Positions 4,817 to 8,477 of a stretch of DNA of 8,477 bases are shown here, in pieces. The stretch spans positions 1-8,477 of the forward strand of contig JAUZPT010000109.1 in assembly GCA_030705745.1 (NCBI GenBank). Reading direction: 5' to 3'. The notes beneath the pieces were generated by a model. The model was given only the letters and a program-made list of their open reading frames with translations, was not told the origin of the DNA and searched no databases. Each line of letters opens with the position of its first letter. Position 1 is the first letter of the stretch. A program made the translations under genes and the position numbers. Source of the DNA: Bacillota bacterium (lineage in GTDB: Bacteria > Bacillota > Bacilli > Bacillales > Cytobacillaceae).

Positions 4817-6502
4817 ATGGCTTATCAAGCATTATATCGTGTTTGGCGTCCTCAACAGTTTATAGATGTAGTAGGACAGGAACATGTAACCCAGACATTG
4901 CAAAATGCCCTGCTCCAACAAAAGATATCACATGCTTATCTTTTCTCCGGCCCACGGGGAACGGGGAAAACAAGCGCCGCCAAAATATTGGCGAAAGCGG
5001 TAAACTGTGAAAAAGCTCCGGTCAACGAACCTTGCAATGAGTGTGCTACATGTAGGGGAATAACGGATGGATCAATTTCAGACGTCATCGAAATTGATGC
5101 AGCTTCAAATAATGGAGTGGAAGAAATCCGTGATATTCGCGACAAAGTGAAATATGCACCAAGCGTTGTAAAGTATAAGGTGTATATCATTGATGAAGTG
5201 CATATGTTGTCCATTGGAGCGTTTAACGCTCTTTTGAAAACGCTTGAAGAACCGCCGAGGCATGTAATATTTATTCTTGCCACAACCGAGCCTCACAAGA
5301 TTCCGTTGACGATAATTTCCAGATGCCAGCGCTTTGATTTTAAAAGAATTACAGCCAGCGCCATTGTGAAACGGATGAAATTGATTGTAGAAGAATCAGG
5401 GGTTGCATGTGGCGAAAGGCCCTTGCAAATCATTGCAAGAGCTGCGGAAGGCGGAATGCGTGACGCACTTAGTTTATTGGATCAGGCCATTTCGTTTAGC
5501 CAGGATCAAGTGACGGAAGAAGATGCCTTAACTGTAACCGGTTCCGTCTCTCAAGGATTTTTAAATCAACTGTCTAAGGCGATACAGGAACAGGATGTTG
5601 CCAGTGGTTTGGAAGCGCTGGAGGAATTGCTTTATCACGGAAAGGATCCTTCGCGGTTTATTGAGGATTTTATCCTCTTTTATCGTGATATGCTTCTTTT
5701 TAAAACAGCACCTGCATTGGAAGAGTCACTTGAACGTGTGATGCTTGACGATGAGTTCAGACAACTTGCAGAGAACATCGCTCCCGAACAAATTTACCAG
5801 CTCATTGATGTGTTGAATAAAACGCAGCAAGAAATGCGCTGGACGAATCATCCAAGAATATTTTTGGAAGTGGCAATCATTAAATTATGCCAAATGGAAG
5901 GGAAACCCTCCGAACAGTCTGCACCTGCACAATTGGAGCCGCTGTTGAATCGCATTGATCAGCTTGAACGTGAACTGAAGGAGCTGCGTGCAAATGGTGT
6001 GTCTAGCATTCAGGAGCAAGCTCAGCCGGTTCAAAAAGCAGCAACGAGAACCTCCCGAAAAGGATATCAGCCTCCTTCAGGAAGGATTAATGAAGTACTC
6101 AAGCAGGCTACGAAAAGTGAATTAAACCAGATAAAAAGCCAATGGGGAGAAATGTTGAGAAGGCTCATGAAATCGCATGCTGCTTTATTAAATGATGCGG
6201 AGCCTGTCGCGGCCTCGCCCACGGCGTTTATTATTAAATTCAGGCACGAAATTCATTGCCAGATGGCAATGGACAACCAACGGTTTGTCGAAACAGTCTC
6301 AACCGCTTTGAACGAGTTGATCGGGAAAAGGCTTACGGTCCTGGGCATTCCTGAAGACCAATGGCTTGCATTGAGAGAAAGTTTCTTAAGCAGCCAGCAA
6401 GGTGACCATCAAGAAGATGGAGAGTTGCAAAAAGAAGAGGAACCGTTTGTTGCCGAAGCGAAAAAACTGTTTGGTGAAGAATTCATTGAAATCATCGAAT
6501 AA
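4817..6502 (+). CDS. dnaX: DNA polymerase III tau subunit
   Basis: This 561-residue clamp-loader ATPase is the length of B. subtilis DnaX (about 563). It loads the beta clamp and links the polymerase to the helicase at the replication fork. Domain I-II AAA+ features are Walker A GPRGTGKT (45-52), a zinc module with Cys64, Cys73, Cys76 and Cys79, Walker B YIIDEVH (123-129), the SRC arginine-finger motif (168-170) and sensor 2 GGMRDAL (212-218). Domain III follows to about 370. A charged linker with a short coiled coil (PLLNRIDQLERELKELR) leads to the tau-specific C-terminal region ending KKLFGEEFIEIIE. No A-AAA-AAG slippery heptamer is visible, so only full-length tau is expected. The ATG at 4817 is 9 bases from the ribosome site. 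It is the first gene of a dnaX-yaaK-recR-yaaL unit. Confidence 0.98.
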   Translation: MAYQALYRVWRPQQFIDVVGQEHVTQTLQNALLQQKISHAYLFSGPRGTGKTSAAKILAKAVNCEKAPVNEPCNECATCRGITDGSISDVIEIDAASNNGVEEIRDIRDKVKYAPSVVKYKVYIIDEVHMLSIGAFNALLKTLEEPPRHVIFILATTEPHKIPLTIISRCQRFDFKRITASAIVKRMKLIVEESGVACGERPLQIIARAAEGGMRDALSLLDQAISFSQDQVTEEDALTVTGSVSQGFLNQLSKAIQEQDVASGLEALEELLYHGKDPSRFIEDFILFYRDMLLFKTAPALEESLERVMLDDEFRQLAENIAPEQIYQLIDVLNKTQQEMRWTNHPRIFLEVAIIKLCQMEGKPSEQSAPAQLEPLLNRIDQLERELKELRANGVSSIQEQAQPVQKAATRTSRKGYQPPSGRINEVLKQATKSELNQIKSQWGEMLRRLMKSHAALLNDAEPVAASPTAFIIKFRHEIHCQMAMDNQRFVETVSTALNELIGKRLTVLGIPEDQWLALRESFLSSQQGDHQEDGELQKEEEPFVAEAKKLFGEEFIEIIE

Positions 6503-6535
6503 AAAAATGAATGAAAACTTGGAGGTAGAAGTTAT

Positions 6536-6859
6536 ATGATGCGTGGAATGGGTAATATGCAAAATATGATGAAACAAATGCAAAAAATGCAAAAGAAAAT
6601 GCAAGAGGCACAAGAAGAACTGGCAGAAAAAACATTTGAAGGCACTGCTGGTGGAGGCATGGTAACTGTATCGATCAATGGCCAAAAGCAAGTTATCGAT
6701 GTGAAGATCAACCCGGAGGCAGTAGATCCGGAGGATGTGGAAATGCTTCAGGATTTAGTTCTTGCAGCTACAAACGATGCATTGAAAAAAGTGGATGACA
6801 CAACAAATGAAACAATGGGACAATTCACAAAAGGCATGAATCTTCCAGGAATGTTCTAG
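6536..6859 (+). CDS. yaaK: YbaB/EbfC family nucleoid-associated protein
   Basis: This 107-residue protein is the same length as B. subtilis YaaK and nearly collinear with it. YbaB/EbfC proteins are small dimeric DNA-binding proteins linked to the nucleoid; the exact role in Bacillus is unsettled. The N terminus is a Met/Gln/Lys-rich helix ([18 protein letters not shown]) expected to form a coiled coil. It is followed by the family core [11 protein letters not shown] (35-45), [13 protein letters not shown] and the tail [15 protein letters not shown]. The start ATG at 6536 is 10 bases from GGAGG (6521-6525); an adjacent ATG at 6539 is less well placed. It lies 33 bases after dnaX, and its stop overlaps the recR ribosome site, the standard dnaX-ybaB-recR arrangement. 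Confidence 0.96.
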   Translation: MMRGMGNMQNMMKQMQKMQKKMQEAQEELAEKTFEGTAGGGMVTVSINGQKQVIDVKINPEAVDPEDVEMLQDLVLAATNDALKKVDDTTNETMGQFTKGMNLPGMF

Positions 6860-6873
6860 GAGGAATATAACTT

Positions 6874-7470
6874 ATGCATTATCCAGAACCGATATCCAAG
6901 CTGATTGACAGCTTTATGAAATTGCCGGGGATCGGCCCGAAAACGGCCGCTCGTCTGGCTTTTTTCGTTCTTAGTATGAAGGAAGACACTGTCCTCGACT
7001 TTGCGAAGGCACTTGTAAATGCGAAACGAAATCTGTCCTATTGTTCCGTCTGCGGACATATTACCGACCAGGACCCTTGCTATATTTGCGAAGACCCACG
7101 CAGAGACAGAACAGTTATCTGTGTAGTGCAAGATCCTAAAGATGTAATCGCCATGGAAAAAATGAGAGAATTCAATGGATTGTACCATGTCCTTCACGGA
7201 GCGATTTCTCCCATGGATGGAATAGGTCCAGAAGACATCAATATTCCCGATTTATTGAAGCGTCTGCACGATGAGGTCGTACAGGAAGTGATACTCGCAA
7301 CTAACCCGAACATTGAAGGGGAAGCAACAGCCATGTATATTTCCCGGTTGCTCAAGCCATCAGGAATCAGGATGACAAGAATTGCTCACGGTCTGCCAGT
7401 AGGCGGAGATTTGGAATATGCCGATGAGGTTACCCTTTCGAAAGCGATGGAAGGACGTAGAGAAATTTAA
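6874..7470 (+). CDS. recR: Recombination mediator protein RecR
   Basis: This 198-residue protein has the normal bacterial length. RecR forms a ring that, with RecO and RecF, helps load RecA on gapped single-stranded DNA. Domains in order are a helix-hairpin-helix ([14 protein letters not shown], 17-30), a C4 zinc finger (Cys57, Cys60, Cys69, Cys72), a Toprim domain (from [17 protein letters not shown], 80-96, through [16 protein letters not shown], 138-152) and the C-terminal [19 protein letters not shown] (173-191). The ribosome site AGGAGG (6858-6863) overlaps the yaaK stop TAG (6857-6859), which suggests translational coupling. All key residues are present. Confidence 0.98.
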   Translation: MHYPEPISKLIDSFMKLPGIGPKTAARLAFFVLSMKEDTVLDFAKALVNAKRNLSYCSVCGHITDQDPCYICEDPRRDRTVICVVQDPKDVIAMEKMREFNGLYHVLHGAISPMDGIGPEDINIPDLLKRLHDEVVQEVILATNPNIEGEATAMYISRLLKPSGIRMTRIAHGLPVGGDLEYADEVTLSKAMEGRREI

Positions 7471-7490
7471 TACAACCGGGGGAATGGACC

Positions 7491-7709
7491 ATGTTTTTTC
7501 GTCGCAGGAACTGGCTTCGAAAAGAATTTGATGAAAAGTTGCTAACGCAATTGGATGATCTGAAAAAAGATTGGCAGCAGCAAAAAAGCCTTTTAGAAAA
7601 AAGCTTTGATCCATCTGATGAAGTGATTTGCCAGACAAAGCTTGCGGAGGCTAAATACTTTTTTTTGTTTAAAGAAGCAAAACAAAGAAAAATTAAATTG
7701 AAGAGATAA
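7491..7709 (+). CDS. yaaL: Small DUF2508-type protein YaaL
   Basis: This 72-residue, strongly charged, mostly helical protein matches B. subtilis YaaL (about 74 residues) in size, position and in the segments DEKLL, EKSFDPSDEV and KLAEAKYFFLFKEAKQR. Its function is unknown. It begins with a basic FFRRRNWLRKEFDEK patch and ends KRKIKLKR-like, with no signal peptide or membrane segment. The ATG at 7491 follows GGGGG (7478-7482) at 8 bases, and the gene starts 20 bases after recR, so it is probably co-transcribed. No intrinsic terminator follows, so transcripts may run into the bofA leader structure. Confidence 0.88.
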   Translation: MFFRRRNWLRKEFDEKLLTQLDDLKKDWQQQKSLLEKSFDPSDEVICQTKLAEAKYFFLFKEAKQRKIKLKR

Positions 7710-7740
7710 AATATCATTTAGATATAAAAATGAGTTCAAA

Positions 7741-7826
7741 AGAAAAGCTATTTCTTGCCTGGTCTACTTTATCTACTAGTACATATGCTAGTAGTAAAGT
7801 AAAAACGGGAGGGAGATAGCTTTTTT
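7741..7826 (+). promoter_or_regulatory. Long stem-loop in the bofA leader pairing the ribosome binding site
   Basis: The basal helix pairs 7741-7761 with 7806-7826: 20 of 21 positions pair (five as G-T), with one G-A mismatch. After a small internal loop, an apical stem pairs TACTTTA (7765-7771) with TAAAGTA (7795-7801) and CTACTAG (7773-7779) with CTAGTAG (7788-7794), around the 8-nt loop TACATATG. The whole Shine-Dalgarno GGGAGGGAG (7807-7815), the spacer and the first two bases of the TTG start are in the basal helix. A weak SigmaA-like promoter, TTGAAG (7698-7703) and TATAAA (7723-7728, 19-base spacing), could make this leader. So could read-through from yaaL. The structure is read directly; a regulatory role is inferred. 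Confidence 0.6.
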
Positions 7827-8088
7827 GGAACCGATCATCGTCATTTCCATAATAAGCGGTTTTATTTTGTTGTTATTGTTTTCAGGAGGGTCATTTAAAC
7901 CTGCAAGATTCATCGGACAGGCTGCTATTAAATTAATAATTGGAGCATTGTTTTTATTTTTTTTAAATGCCGCGGGCAGTCGCTATGACATACATGTGCC
8001 AATAAATTTTGCTACTTCTGCCATCTCGGGCATTCTTGGAGTTCCAGGACTGCTTGCATTAGTAGCTATCCAAAAGTGGGTAATCTAG
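7825..8088 (+). CDS. bofA: Inhibitor of pro-SigmaK processing BofA
   Basis: This 87-residue membrane protein is the same length as B. subtilis BofA. BofA sits in the outer forespore membrane with SpoIVFA and holds the intramembrane protease SpoIVFB inactive until a forespore signal allows pro-SigmaK cleavage. Two hydrophobic segments (about 3-20 and 29-52) are followed by the conserved C-terminal half HVPINFATSAISGILGVPGLLALVAI (57-82 in outline) and the ending KWVI. The start is TTG at 7825; no in-frame ATG lies near, the B. subtilis protein also begins MEPI, and GGGAGGGAG lies 9 bases upstream. That ribosome site lies in a long stem-loop. Position between yaaL and an rRNA operon is as in B. 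subtilis. Confidence 0.95.
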   Translation: MEPIIVISIISGFILLLLFSGGSFKPARFIGQAAIKLIIGALFLFFLNAAGSRYDIHVPINFATSAISGILGVPGLLALVAIQKWVI

Positions 8089-8157
8089 CAGTCTTTGTGA
8101 AATGGTATGGTGGATTGTTACCTATAAGGAAGGTAGAAGTAAATATAGTTTCCTTTT

Positions 8158-8182
8158 CCGCTGTTGTTCACAGCGGTTTTTT
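8158..8182 (+). terminator. Intrinsic terminator of bofA
   Basis: A 7-bp perfect stem, CCGCTGT (8158-8164) with ACAGCGG (8170-8176), encloses a 5-nt loop and is followed by six T (8177-8182). It ends the dnaX-to-bofA region and isolates the rRNA promoters downstream. The 69 bases between the bofA stop and this stem show nothing else I can name. Confidence 0.92.
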
Positions 8183-8249
8183 ATTTGAAAGTCTCCACCG
8201 ATCAAGCAGTAAAAGAGGAATTATTAGAAGATGGAAAACATATTCGAAA

Positions 8250-8295
8250 GTTTTTTTAAAAAAGTGTTGACCATCCGTGAACCATCCTGTAATAT
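8250..8295 (+). promoter_or_regulatory. rRNA operon promoter P1 with A/T-rich upstream element
   Basis: TTGACC (8267-8272) and TAATAT (8290-8295) are 17 bases apart. An A/T tract, GTTTTTTTAAAAAAG (8250-8264), lies directly upstream and resembles an UP element. The expected start is at AAAG (8300-8303), so initiation with G at 8303 or the preceding A is likely. B. subtilis rRNA promoters are known to start with GTP. Confidence 0.75.
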
Positions 8296-8325
8296 ATTAA
8301 AAGTCGCCGATAACGACGACAAACA

Positions 8326-8370
8326 TTTCTTAAAAAAGTTGTTGACTCTAACGGCTTGAAGTGTTATATT
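8326..8370 (+). promoter_or_regulatory. rRNA operon promoter P2 with A/T-rich upstream element
   Basis: TTGACT (8342-8347) and TATATT (8365-8370) are 17 bases apart, with a TG one base before the -10 (TGTTATATT) and the A/T tract TTTCTTAAAAAAG (8326-8338) upstream. The expected start is G at 8377. It lies exactly 75 bases downstream of P1 and looks like a duplicate of it. Confidence 0.85.
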
Positions 8371-8376
8371 TATAAA

Positions 8377-8477
8377 GTCGCTTTTGGGCGATAAACGCAT
8401 TGTTCCTTGAAAACTAAACAAACAAAAATGTCAACAAAACAAGCAAGACCAAGTGAAAGCGATCTTGATCGCTGGAA
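8377..8477 (+). other. 5' leader of the rRNA operon (16S gene lies beyond the window)
   Basis: From the P2 start the leader holds a small hairpin TCGC (8378-8381)/GCGA (8388-8391). It then holds TGTTCCTTGAAAACTAAAC (8401 on), the conserved Bacillus 16S leader segment with a boxA-like antitermination sequence. Near the end is a perfect hairpin, AGCGATC (8458-8464) with GATCGCT (8467-8473). The typical 16S start (AGAGTTTGATC) is not reached, so no rRNA gene is annotated. Confidence 0.75.

Noticed and set aside
6020..6045. Possible dnaX programmed frameshift (CAAAAAG)
   Set aside because: The heptamer is not A-AAA-AAG, no strong hairpin follows, and Bacillus DnaX is known to be made as tau only.
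7360..7717. Minus-strand reading frames opposite recR and yaaL
   Set aside because: Both sense genes are well supported family members; the antisense frames show no start signal and no known protein.
8076..8270. Reading frame from the bofA end across the terminator into the rRNA promoter
   Set aside because: It crosses an intrinsic terminator and the UP element, and the peptide resembles nothing.

Overview
The window is a conserved housekeeping segment from near the replication origin of an endospore-forming Bacillaceae. Gene order and protein sequences follow the Bacillus subtilis interval from serS to the first rRNA operon after dnaX. Spore-related genes (a yaaH/sleL-type cortex-lytic glycosidase and bofA), a long Bacillus-type SRP RNA with an Alu domain, and AGGAGG-type ribosome binding sites all support this. 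It is not B. subtilis itself: the isochorismatase-like yaaI that B. subtilis has between yaaH and tadA is absent. The first deoxynucleoside kinase also looks more like the Lactobacillus deoxyadenosine kinase branch than like B. subtilis Dck.

Layout. Bases 1-313 hold the 3' end of serS, followed by a terminator and a separately promoted class II tRNA-Ser(UGA) with its own terminator. Bases 664-3575 are on the minus strand: yaaH (sleL-like), then a dgk-dck-type deoxynucleoside kinase pair. The dck-type gene ends inside its own terminator hairpin. Bases 3582-3798 form a divergent intergenic region with a SigE-like box for yaaH, an extended -10 promoter for tadA, and a piece resembling a dispersed Bacillaceae intergenic repeat. 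From there everything is on the plus strand: tadA, scr (SRP RNA), dnaX, yaaK (YbaB/EbfC family), recR, yaaL and bofA. Bases 8089-8477 contain the bofA terminator, tandem rRNA promoters and the start of the 16S leader; the 16S gene itself lies beyond the window.

How the genes relate. serS and tRNA-Ser, tadA (wobble inosine on tRNA-Arg) and the rRNA operon serve translation. scr serves membrane protein targeting. dnaX, yaaK and recR form the usual replication/repair cluster. The kinase pair salvages deoxynucleosides. yaaH and bofA act in the spore cycle (germination cortex lysis, and control of pro-SigmaK processing).

I see no defence island, mobile element, CRISPR array or clearly new multi-gene system. 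The most unusual signal is a long imperfect stem-loop (7741-7826) in the bofA leader. It would pair the whole Shine-Dalgarno sequence and part of a TTG start codon.
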